DNA of 64,000 bases from Galerina marginata (taxonomy: Eukaryota > Basidiomycota > Agaricomycetes > Agaricales > Galerinaceae), in the NCBI GenBank assembly GCA_023014335.1, contig JAECYW010000004.1, positions 2,232,001 to 2,296,000 of the forward strand. The letters run 5' to 3'. The position numbers and the translations under genes were made by a program. Under the pieces are notes generated by a model. It was not told the DNA's origin. It was given only the letters and a program-made list of their open reading frames with translations, and ran no database searches. Numbering within the stretch: position 1 is the first letter of the stretch; every line of letters begins with the position of its first letter. Positions 23,739 to 35,200 of this stretch are shown in pieces.

Positions 23739-26700
23739 TCACCGAACAGGAGAGTTGGATTCTGACGGCTTATTTGCTTCAACGACATCAGTCAGTTGAT
23801 TATTTCGCTTCTGCGCAAGCTCCAATTGCCTTTGTAGACTCCTATATTCATTCAAACGTCAGTAAACAGCACGAACATAAGCAAGTGCACGCACTTGAGG
23901 TTATTCTCCAGCTCTGCCACTCTCTCTTTACTGCCCTGTCTCTCCCTTTTCACTCTCTCCTCGGCTGCTTTCAGTCTCGCCTCGTACTCCTTGACTCGAG
24001 CCTCCCATTTGCTGTCAGCTGTCGCGTTCTTCTGGTTGATGGCAGCGATCTTCTCTTCCGTCGAGAGGAGCTGATTCTGCGCATTATTCAAGCGCCGTTC
24101 AGCGTTGGCAGCTCGAGCCGCTAAAGAGCGGATCTCCATAGCGTCGCCACCGCCAGGCCGCTTCATGCTCGATAGTTGAGCAGTCATCTCAGCATTGGAA
24201 ACCTGTAAAATTTGTAAGTTGCCTGACGTAATGTCGGTCAAAGAACGCACCTTGATCGCCTCGAGTTCGCCCTCCTTCTGACTGAGCTTCTTCTTCCACC
24301 CCGCTTTGGTCTCTGCGAATGTCTTGAGGCTGCTTTCGAACTTGTCAATTTGTTTCCACCGGTTATCGAGCTGCTTGCGCATGTCATTGAGCTTGTCCGC
24401 AAACTTGGCCTCGACTTCCTTGCACCGCTTATCGAAGTCCATTTGGATCTGACTGAGGGCTTTCAGCCGCGTGATCAAATTGTCGTGGAACACGCTGAAA
24501 TTCGTGAAAGGTTTCGTCTCCGCCTGAGTTCCCTTCTTCTAAATGGTAATACCCAGTTGGTTTGTAAAGTGTATGACGAAAAATATACTCACAGGGGTCT
24601 TGTCAACACCCAGAATCTTGTCCAGATACTGATAAATCGTTAACAGAAGCGTATTTCTCTCCGTCAGCTGATCGCGGTACTGGCTCTCCGCATTCAACAA
24701 CGATCGCTGATCCTTCGACAGCCTCTGCTCGAGATCCACGACTTTCGCCTTGTAACTGGCCGCTTCGTTTTCGGCACTCTTCAGACTTGCAACGACGCCG
24801 TCCAGCTTCTCGGAGAGATTCAAACGCGCCTGGGTCTGTGCCGCCAGTTGACTCGCAAGGTCGCGGTTCTCAGCATACAACCGGTCGACGGCCCCTTCGC
24901 GCTCGCGATGTTTCGTATCCTTGTCGTCCAGTTCCTTCCGTGCACGTGCGAGCTCGTCCTCAAGCCGCTCCAAGTCACGTTTCAGGCGGTCTGTCTCAAG
25001 CTGCAGGGAGAAGCGCGCCGTCGTGTGCGTCTCGCCCAGGCGCTTGCTCTCCGCCTCGAGTGTCTGCAAAGCATTCTGAACAGCCTGCAAGTCCGCCTCG
25101 CGTTGCGCGAGTAGGCTCTGTGTCCGCGCGAGGTCGGCCAGTGCACTGTGCAGTGCGGACTCTTTCGCTTCAAAAGCGCGCTTCTCGCGGCGCAGGGCGG
25201 CGTCGTGCTCGTTCTCTGCCGCGTCCATGTCGGCCTCGGCGCGTTCACGGGCCGTGCGCTCGCGTTGGACCTCCTCGACTAGGTCCTCGACATGTTGGGC
25301 GAGCTCTTCCTGACGAGACCGGTGAGCATGAATTTCGTGACTGCACGTCTCGTACATCTCCGTCATCTGCTTCAGCTCTTCCTTTAGACCGGCGATTTTC
25401 TATCACAGAAAAAATGAGGATCAGAATATGAACATCGAAAACAGTCCGGACAAAATGCCCAAACAGTGAGGCCAGTCATACGCACATCCTTTAGAGCAGC
25501 GGCTAACGCCTCCAGTCTCTCTCGCTCCGCCTGCTCGTCTTCGCGCATGCGGTCTTGTTCCTCCTTTATCCGGTCGTTCTCGTCCTCGAGCTGATAGATC
25601 TGCTCCCCGAGCTTGTCGATGGTTTCCTGAAGGGTCTCGAGCTCTGCATCCTTCTGATCTGACTCCTCCTCGAGGTGAGCGAGTGCTGCCTCGAACTTGG
25701 AATGAAGGTCGTTCGTATTGGCCTCCAGCTCTGAAATGTTTACCCGGAGATCCTTCGATTCGGCTTCACGTTCTGCCAGGACCTAGATTTGTCGACCGAA
25801 GGAAAAGAAAAAAGAATGTTATAGTTAGTAGATATTTCCTCCTTAGAAGATGATTCAGTACATCACGCAGCTCCTCCACTTGCCCTCTGGCTTCCTCGAC
25901 CTCACCACGCCATTCTTCCTCCACAACCCGGACAATCCTTTCGTGTTCATTGACCAGGTCGTCGATTTCCTTGCCTTTCATATCAAGGTCATCCTCCTTC
26001 TGCTGTAGCTCTATTAGCAACGCCGCAAGTTTGTCGCGTAACGCGTTCAAGTCGTCCTCTACTGCCTCTCTCTCCTCCCGCTCCTCCAGAACCTGCGCCC
26101 TGCTCTCGCTCCGTTCGAAGGCCTCCGCCTCGCGCCGCCGCTGCACGTCCTCCAACTCAAGCCTCAGTGCGTCCGCTTCATCCGCAAAGTCTTCCTTCTC
26201 TTCCTCTCGTTGCGCCAGTAGGTCTGCGCTCTCCTCCAAACGGGCACGAAGTTCCTCATTGTCGGCTTCCAACTCCTCGACGCGGCGTTGCAGCCTCTCA
26301 CGCCGGTTCTGTCCTCCACCGACACCATCATTCGCCGAGGCCGACGATTCATCTCCGCGCCGCCGCTCCACGATCTCCTTTAGCCGCTCAAGCTCGTCCA
26401 TATTGTCCTCCAGCAGCCCACGTGCATTCTCGAGCTCATCCTCCAGTTCTACATTCCGGAGTTCTGCCTCTCTTAGTGCCTCGTCTTCGTGTCCAGCAGT
26501 TCTCCGTCTATGTTCCCTCAGATCTCTAAGCTCCCGCTCCCGCTCCTCCAACTTCTCCTCCAGCTCACGTTCCCTGTTTCTGTTGCTGCTGCCTCCACCG
26601 CGCTGGAGCCGCTCCAGCTCATGTTCCAAGGACAGAACAAGTTTCTTGAGCTTCTTGATCTCCATACCGCGTTGCTGAACCTCGATCTTGAGGTTGATGT

Positions 26701-27329
26701 TCTGTTTTAGGGCCGCATCGATTTGGTCCGGAGCTAATTGGGCCAGCCGTTCTTCAAGGAAGTGAACACGGAGCTTGATGTTGAAGTTCTCTTTCTTGAG
26801 GTTATCGATGTGCTACATAGCATATATCAGGCATGATAAGTACGATCCTGATCGTTGAGTAGACGGTATGTTAGCGGCTACACACCTTTTCCTGGTCTCG
26901 GAGGGTCAAGGTGACGCCTTTGCCACTTGAAGCCCCTCCTTTCGTACGTTTAGAGCGAGAGGCAGCACCGGGTGTCTCAGGTGCGTCTATCCATTTCTTC
27001 TTCTCGCCTCCTGCTGCTCCAGGGGTGTCGAGGACATCGCCGTCTACACCGATGCCTTCCTCCTCCTCATCCTGATGGCCGAGCATGTTCAGCCGTGACG
27101 AAAGAGACGTGGCCGCGTCGTCTCCTTTGCGTCTGCTAAACGCCGACACACTCGGAGGCGATGGTGTTGATATGGGTGCAGAGGATTGTGCAGTGGTGCG
27201 CGATGAGGTCGATGGCACGCGCAGGCCTGGTCTTCCTGGAGTCGTTGAAAAGCTAGCTAGAGATCCAAGTGAAAACTCATGCTGCGAGCCATTTGAGATA
27301 TCCGGATGGGCTGTCAGCGCTGCAGACAT
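23739..27329 (-). CDS. CM1-domain coiled-coil protein (Mto1/ApsB/Pcp1-like)
   Basis: Likely a scaffold that docks gamma-tubulin complexes at spindle pole bodies or other microtubule-organising centres. Model: 26886-27329, 25862-26812, 25486-25782, 24593-25399, 24251-24538, 23895-24202, 23739-23841, giving 1,065 aa. Residues 1-148 are a Ser/Thr/Pro-rich disordered head. Exon 2 opens at residue 149 with HIDNLKKENFNIKLRVHFLEERL-type sequence, the centrosomin motif 1 (Cnn_1N) that binds gamma-tubulin small complexes. The rest is almost continuous Glu/Arg/Leu heptad coiled coil with a Gln/Lys-rich segment near 780-860. No PACT motif was recognised at the C-terminus, which argues for Mto1/ApsB rather than Pcp1. 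The compositional bias creates long spurious antisense frames. Confidence 0.88.
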
Positions 27330-27454
27330 GGTTCACGTTGAACTGGAGACTGGCATGGTTCGACGCCAATTTCCAAAGTCGTGTTGTTTGGTCGTGTTTG
27401 AGATTCCTTCGCGTCTAATGGCCGCCTTTGCTGAGGACTCTAAAGTTGACGCCG
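27330..27454. promoter_or_regulatory. Compact bidirectional promoter
   Basis: Only 125 bp separate the start codons of the divergent CM1-domain gene and the C3HC zinc-finger gene. The two core promoters and 5' UTRs must therefore share or overlap this interval. Confidence 0.6.
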
Positions 27455-29441
27455 ATGTCTCTTCCAACTATCGTAGAATCCACTTCTGCAAACGAAAGTC
27501 GAATAAGATCCACCAAGGTTTGTCCACCCAATATTAATGGCCATTCGTTGATTTCCTTGTGTTAGCGCAAACTCGACGATGCTTTCCACGTCTTGGACAA
27601 TGCAGTGACCCCTAGTCCAGTGCCAGACGGGCCTCCCCCTCCAAAGAGAAGTAATACAGTACGCTCTTCTCTTTATTCAACGCTGGCGAAATATGGCATC
27701 AAATCTTCAAATCACCCGTACGTCTGTCAAACACTCTGAACCAAGACAATCTTGCTTATTGCAAGAAAAGCCCCCAGTCGGTGTCAAGTATTCCCAACGC
27801 GAAGAGCACACCACACCTCACTGCTATTCTTTCCCGAGCTGCATCGAAGACAAAAAGAACATTTTCATTCAGGTTCCCATCTCAATCCCACACCCCCGCT
27901 CCTCCTCTTCCTGCGAATGCAGAGTATCGACCATCCTCACTCTCTTCGTTTTTGTTGCGTCTGGCCACCTACAAACTCACAACCTACGCAAACAAGTCAC
28001 CCGCAGTTGATGCGGTAGCTGCTTCAAAATGTGGCTGGATCAACGACGGCAAAGACCGTCTGGTCTGCGGTCTCTGCAATGCGTCATGGGTTGTAGGGGG
28101 CAGAGAAGGCTTGAATAGGGATGCTGGTAAGGAAGGTAGGTTCGTCGTGAAACAATATCTTACCCACCTGTTGCAGCAAACACTTTGATCGAAAAGCAGC
28201 GCATCTCACTGGTTGAAGGTCATAAACTGGGCTGCCCTTGGAGAACGCGTCAATGTGATGGTAATGTGCTACCCTCGTAACATCTTCGAGCAGAATTGAT
28301 GCATATTTTAGATTCTATATATTGCATACCACTACACTCACCGGTGACAATGATCCGAGGTATAAAAGCTAACGCTACAACGATGGATTCGATGATTAAA
28401 GATGTCCTCATTAAACACCCACTCGTACGTGAGCACTTTTACCACACAACTGCACCCCATACTAACTGCGATTTAGACCGCATCGCAACTTAACGCACTT
28501 CATTCAACCTTTACATCGTACTCACTCCCTCTACCAACAAGGACGGCTGAGGGCCAATCACCGACGCCATCCCCCGTAATGACGGAAGAACCTTCTGAAA
28601 CAGCTATCCTTGCATCGTTATTTGGTTGGACGCTTGTTTCTCCTGCTCCTCCTCAAACGCGCCGGGTCTCAACGACGCGTGCCAACTCTGTAGCATCATC
28701 GGTTCCTCCGAGCCCCCCGTTGTCGCGTGCTTCTTCCGTCTCACTTCCCCAAACACCTGCAAAACTAACCAGCCAATCCACCGAAATATCATTCCGCCTT
28801 CCCTCAAACCTAGGAGCAAAATCCGAAAATACCCTCCTTCAATGTGAGCTTTGCCAGCGAAGAATCGGCCTCTGGACCTTTTCTGCACGACCACATGAAG
28901 ACGAACCTGACACGTCGATGACCCAGAGCAGTGAGGGCGATGTCCCGAACTCCCCTGCACCGCGACCGAAGAAACCACTACCTCGACGGGCTTTCGACCT
29001 CCTCAAAGAACACAGATCATATTGCCCATACGTTGTTCGCTCAACAGTTATACCTTCGTTGCCTGTTCCCCAGACGCCAGCAACGCCTGGGAGATCTTCC
29101 GGGTCCAATGGACATGCCTCGAACTCGTCCTTATCCTATTTCAACGGTAGGAATGGTGTACCTAGTGCTCTGGAAGGCTGGAGGGCTGTCTTGACCATTG
29201 TGTTGCGTTATGGAATGGCACAGAAGCAAAGGGTCGAGTATAACTTCCTTGCACCTAAGGACCCAGCCGCCCACGAGGGAGAACAGGACTCCGACAGTAT
29301 GGACGTTGATAACGTGAAGGCTATGGTTACAGGTGTTAAGGCTCGCGGTGTATGTCCTACTCTTGGCCTCTTAAAAATCTTACTCACTGTTAATCGTAGG
29401 GAAAAGATCTTCTAAAATATGTGAGAGGACTTCTGAGTTAA
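27455..29441 (+). CDS. C3HC-type zinc-finger protein (Rsm1/NIPA-like)
   Basis: Relative of fission-yeast Rsm1 (mRNA export) and animal NIPA/ZC3HC1 (nuclear basket). Model: 27455-27517, 27566-27717, 27789-28126, 28177-28260, 28312-28424, 28477-29349, 29400-29441, giving 554 aa. The first C3HC zinc finger is plain: CGW, then CGLC, then HKLGCPW. It is followed by the family's region around PLTASQLNALHSTFTSY. A second cysteine pair (CELCQRRIGLW) and a downstream H-x-YCPY form the C-terminal half of the fold. The linker is Ser/Pro-rich. The acceptor of intron 2 (27788) was chosen on phase; an alternative at about 27765 would break the frame. The 3' end lies 51 bp from the convergent helicase gene. 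Confidence 0.88.
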
Positions 29442-29492
29442 GTCGATTTGTTGCAAGTGCTGTGTTTGTAGGCTACATTGGCATTTACATGG

Positions 29493-32025
29493 TCAACTCC
29501 GGCGGGTATACAATTCTTTTAATTTTTTGAGGGCAATCTAACAGAAGGTGCCTTTAAATAAGAGCAAGTGGAAGAACAAGAAAACTTACCTCATAATGTG
29601 GCAACAAAGCAGCGATGTCCTTCTCGACTATTCTGATTCTCTTAACTTTTTCGAGATGATCTGCGTCCTTCAGCATCTGCTTAAAGTACCGGGCCTAACG
29701 TCGCAATGTTATTATGTTCAGGCGTATGAGATCTGCAGAAATTGCGAACCTCTTGTTGTTCAACTAAAGTCCAGGCTTCTCCATCCCTGCCAGCACGAGC
29801 CGTTCGTCCAACGCGGTGCACGTACTTGCGCATATCGACAGGTACATCATAGCTGATGACATGAGAAACATGGCTAATATCAATGCCTCGAGATATCAGG
29901 TCTGAGCACACAAGTCTGATGCAATGGTTAGTTTGTAAGAGTCAAAATACTGCTAGTGCGATTGCTTACATGTTTATCTTTTGGCTCTTGAACTGTTCCA
30001 AGATTGCCTTCCGTTCCTGGACTGGAAGATCGCTCGAGTATGCTCGAACAACGAGAGGCATATAGCCGTGTCCTCGTGTCCTTTCCGCTTCGATGAAGTC
30101 AAATAACTGAACAAGTCTCATGGTTGACTCTGCCGATTTCGTGAATACAATGGCATTCTTGATGTCGTATGTGTGGACGAGGTGGAGAAAAATGAGAGGT
30201 TTTTGCGATGAGTCGAGGACGATCATATGTTCCTAAATCATCACCAGGGATCAACATGTTATCGCCAAGAGACGGTCAGACGGTCACTGACCTTTAGTGT
30301 TGATGGCATTGAAAATCTCTCCATCGCCACATTTAATAAATTCGAGTCTGAACCACCATTCTCGGCCCCTTGGACGATAAAATATTTTGGATTTCTCAAA
30401 TCTAACGCTGAAATTTTGCCTGGATCTCGAGTTAATGTCGCTGAGAATAGTAGCTTCTGGCAAGACGATGCTTTATGTTCCGTGAAAAACGAAGAGGCAC
30501 GAGAATGAGAAAGACCATCCAAAAAGGTAGGTGAGAGTCCGTCGGGAAACATGGACCTTGAGGAATAGGGTCCTGAGGTGCGTGTATCATCTTCTGAGCT
30601 AGTTCCCAGGTAGGATCCAGGGAGTGTGTTTGGTTGAAAGCGGGTTGCTGCCAAAACTTGGGCGAGCCAGTCCTGGAACGATTGGGCTAATAACCTATCC
30701 GCTTCGTCGATAACCTGTCATAGGAATAGTTGTCGAGAGTGATAGAGATTGCCACCAAACAAACACTTACCAAAAATCGAAGATGTTGCAGAGAAAAGTT
30801 GGGTGTTCCGACAAGGTGGTCTATTAGCCTTCCTGGTGTACAAATCAAGATATCGACTTTACTTGAGCCGCCGCGCAAGCTAACTCTGATTTAGCCACCG
30901 AATGGAGATTCAATACATTCACTTACTCAGTGGTTTGATCCTGAATCAATTGTGATTGTTCTTGAGCGAAGGAGTGTTGGCCAGTCGCCGTGCCAACCTA
31001 AGTAAAGGAAGAGAAGAAATCAGATACTCATGAGATCGCAAGGGACAGGGCCATACAGAGTCATACCTTTAATTTGGTGCCTTTACTAAGAGCTTCAATT
31101 GTCTCCCTAACCTGAACAACTAGGTCGCGTGTGGGCAGCACAATCAATGCACGTAAGCGGGTGACTATACGCGAAGATAGGACCTGCAGAGGATCAAAGA
31201 AATTGGAAAACATAAATGGCAAGATACCGTACTTCGATAATCGGTAGCACGTATGCCAACGTTTTACCGCTCCCCGTTGGTGCAGAAACACACACATCGC
31301 GAGGAGGGTTAAAAGGAAGGTAAAGGTCATTGGGAGCGTCCTGAGGTAGCAAAAATGGGAGAAGAGCCGTTTGCACTTGAAGGATGTCGTCAGTAACCAC
31401 GCATATTGAAGTTTGGACTGATCCCACCAGCAAATAATTCGGTAATGCCAATATCTTTCAGGCACTGTCTGGTCCTCTCTGAAAGTCTGGTCCCTCCATC
31501 CTCCTTTCCTAGTGGTATGGGCAAAATAATAGACGGTGAAACCGTTTCTGCACCTATCAAAGCTTGATCTAACCCTTGGAGCGCAAGAAGAGATTTGGAT
31601 GGCGCGTCAGGAAGCGCTGGTAAGGGGAAATATGGTAATGTCGACGGAATTTCTGGTGTCGGAGACCGCCTGGTTTTCCATGGTTCCTGTCCTTCCCCAG
31701 GAACATCGATATCTATGTCTTCGTTGGCCTCAATTCGTGGACGTTTCTTTGACCTTGGTTTTTCTGAACTGACAACTGTGCCCGCTCCATCAGTGGCAGG
31801 TGGTAAAATACGGTCCACTGCATCACCGCCTTCATGTTCGTCAGCCTCTTCTCCTAAAGTTTTTGGCCTGTGCTTCCGGCGCTCTTTCTTTCGCTTGAGA
31901 TAGCGTTGCTTGGCTTTAGTCTTTCCCTGCTATTCTGGGATGAGAATTATTAATTCGAATATCAGCGATAGCAGACGACTGACTATCGATGTCTGTGCAG
32001 TGCTAGCACTATCTATGGCTGGCAT
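29493..32025 (-). CDS. dbp6: ATP-dependent DEAD-box RNA helicase, Dbp6/DDX51-like
   Basis: Nucleolar helicase that in yeast acts early in 60S subunit assembly. Model: 31984-32025, 31428-31929, 31233-31375, 31067-31183, 30927-30997, 30771-30879, 30292-30714, 29970-30232, 29750-29915, 29590-29694, 29493-29537, giving 661 aa. The N-terminus is basic ([12 protein letters not shown]), suited to nucleolar import. Motifs in order: APTGSGKT at 213-220, PTRDLV, TPGRL, VIDEAD at 329-334, SAT, SRGID and [11 protein letters not shown]. An insertion between motifs II and III and the C-terminal [12 protein letters not shown] block fit the Dbp6 subgroup. The last exon is 45 nt. Confidence 0.93.
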
Positions 32026-32256
32026 GTTTCTGGTAACTGACGAGGTGTAACGAAGAAGTCGAACAAAATTTCGATCGCCTTGACTCGGAGTTTACGTAAA
32101 AATAGAACAGAGCCCAAGCAAGTATGATTGTTTTCTGTAAATCGAAAGCCTCAGGGTACGCCAGGCGTGAATCATCGTTTCAAGTAAACCGCGTAATCGA
32201 TTATAGTCTAGAATACCCATCCTTTTCTCTAAAGCGCACTCGTAGAAACTCTAATT

Positions 32257-35200
32257 CTAAAGACCAGAACCGACAATATCCCTTTCGGTGATGCTACTGT
32301 TTTCGCAAAGCCCACGGAAAATACCATCCTCTTTACGGAACAGCGTCAGCGGTGTGTCAAATTCCTGTAAAGAGAAGTCGGATTCGATTAACATCCTGAA
32401 AAGAACAGAAGAAGGACGAACCACAATGTTCCCGCTGTCAAGCACCAAAACACGATCGTAGGTTAAAATAGTTCTCAGTCGATCTTGGGTGCATGAATCT
32501 ATGAAAAATGTCGAGGAACAATATACATTTAACTTACGCGCGATGCAAATCAAAGTTCTATCCTTGAATTCCGTTTGGATGGTGTGCTGTATCTTCTTAT
32601 CGGTTTCGAGATCCACCGACGCACTGAAAAAATCAGCCAAACTTTTCAGGGAAATAGGTGGTCTAACTTACGTAGCTTCGTCTAAAATGACGACCTTCGT
32701 ATCCCTCACAAGAGCACGAGCAAGGCTAAGCAACGACCTTTCTCCTACGCTCAAGTTTGACCCTTCGGAATCTATCATAGTATCGAGTGTAATCCTGCCG
32801 GCAGTACTTTCGACACCATTATCCGTTGGTTGTAGCGACCTGTCTTCGACGAGGAATGAACGACGAAGTGCGTCCCACAACCGAGCATCGTCGTAAAGAG
32901 AAAAGGGATCTAAGGCTGTCCTAACAGTACCTTCCATGAAGCGTCAAGATAGCAATTCATAATGAAGTTGGTAACACCTACCACTAAAGATAGTTGGCTG
33001 ACAAAAAGTAGCTGCTCTTTGAACAAATAAAAAGATAACGAGTATAATAAACATACGTCTTGCGGAATGATTGCGATCTTTGTGCGCAGATCTTTCAGTC
33101 CTATTTTCGAAATGTCGACCCTATCAACACCCGCCTCAGCGAATGAATACGTGAATGTTAAAGGAAAACGACCGTACCCGTCAATCGTGATTGAGCCGTC
33201 ATACTCAACTATGCGCAGAAGGGCCAGGGTTATGGAAGATTTACCGGCACCAGTTCTTCCTACAATTCCTATCTTTTCGCTGCCACGAATCGACATTGAT
33301 ATCCCATGAAGAACGTTTGGAAGATTGGGGCGATATCGCATCGACAGATCCTTGAATTCTATGGCACCGTTTTCAGGCCATCCTGGAGCAGGCCTGTTCC
33401 TTGGAATTTCATGCGGAGCTTCTTGTTTCATGGAATCGGACCGACTGTAATGAACGACTTGATGAGATATGTCAGTGCCCGCCAGACGAAGCAATAAAAA
33501 TGCGGCTTACTTCGCTCGACCGAATTCAGATAATTCTGAAAGGAGAATAAGTAATTGCACAGTGGTAAATTTTTAATAGTCTCGCTTCGCTTACTTCCAC
33601 TTCAGCGGTTTGACGGGTAAGCATCCCACATGCCTGCGTAAGGGAAGCTTTGTGTTTCAATCAGTTTCGGGAACAACGCCGTGGATGGAAACAAGCGACA
33701 TACTGGTATAAGTGAGGATGAGACCAACTTGCGCTGCACTTGTGCCTGAGACGCCGAGGACAGCGAAAAGAGCAACCTGTGAACTAGTTAGAAATGTAAC
33801 GGCTTTCAGGTCAGCAGAAAGAACTCACGAAAAATACAAGAAGGGCTCCACAGAAGTCCAGGCGTATTGCCAGCCATCTTTACAACAAAGATTAGAAAAA
33901 AAGAGAAACTTCTTGGAGAAACCGAAATGACCTCTGATTGGTGACTGTAAGAATTAACGCTCGGTTTTCAAGGTCGATATAATATGCGTTCTCCTTGAGA
34001 AATCGCGGGATTTCACCGTATGTGCGTAGCGTAGGTAGGCCTTGATCCATTATCAGACAAGGAGATGTAAGACAGTGTCAATGTTTGTACCGGTCAGAGA
34101 TTCAGAGAAGTGCGAATATAGCAGAGATCGTAACATCGAATCTGCAACCAAATCCTAGATTAGCAGAGATAAAATGGCGTAAATTTGCAGTTACCTAGCC
34201 GTTTCACTTCTCTCGCACTTGCCCTATAAAAGGCGGCGAAGTATTGATATCCGAAGGATACAACAATAGCAACAACGACTGAATGAACTCGATAAATCAG
34301 TACTCGTTTGTAGTAGTGGATGCTTACTGAAATAGTGTTCTACAACAGTGATGATGACCACGGATCCCAAAACGTTGGAAATTGTCAAGACGACTAGAAA
34401 AGTATGTCAGCAACCATTCTGTGAATGAAAAAAATCACAGACGCATTCGTAGCGAAACTGGAAAAAAGTAAAGATTAACTTCGTGGTTTATTTTCAACAA
34501 GTAAGACGGTACCTGGAAGCTGGTTGTCGACGTCTGACTAGGAAGTCAATAAACTCCTAAGAGAACGTTGATGAATACTCGCTGTCTATATCCTTTCCAA
34601 AAACTCCAATTATACGGCCCATCGGCTGGGATAAAAGGTTTAAATCAAGCCAAAAGGGCAGAAAAACAGGAAGGCTTACAGTAGTATCGAAGAATGACAT
34701 AGGGGCATGAAAGATGTTTGCAATCCCATCATGGTGTAAATTTTGTGAAGCGAAATAGGAAAATATGTCGGTGCAGCAGCCCAACAAAAAGGTAGAGATT
34801 GCCTGCGAAATTCCTAATGCAGCATACAAGACTTGATAAAAGGAAAATGGGCGATGAAAGAAACTGACAGAAAGTTGGAGTTAGAGTTTATAATGTCGAA
34901 AATTTTTGCCAGAAACCCACTTTTCCTGCCACCATACTAGTGTATATGAGCTAAGAAGTTGGCTTCCTTGCATCATAAGAATAGTGAAAACCAAAAGGGG
35001 CGCCGTTAAGTATCCACGGCCAGCCTTGAGATAGGTTTTATATACTGGCGGACAAAGGCTGGGTAAATGTAAAAATGTAAGAATCAAGAGTGGATTACCT
35101 GTTCCCGATATAGAACCGGTCGAACGAAGTTCCTTCACGATGAGTTTGCCTTCTAACTTTCCTGTTCCGGCTGCCTGACGGGTTGTCGATGCCAATTTTA

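Noticed and set aside
24787..26678. Long antisense open frames (24787-25431 and 25950-26678, plus strand)
   Set aside because: They run opposite the Glu/Arg/Leu coiled-coil gene and translate into Ser/Arg/Pro repeats, the expected mirror of its codon bias.
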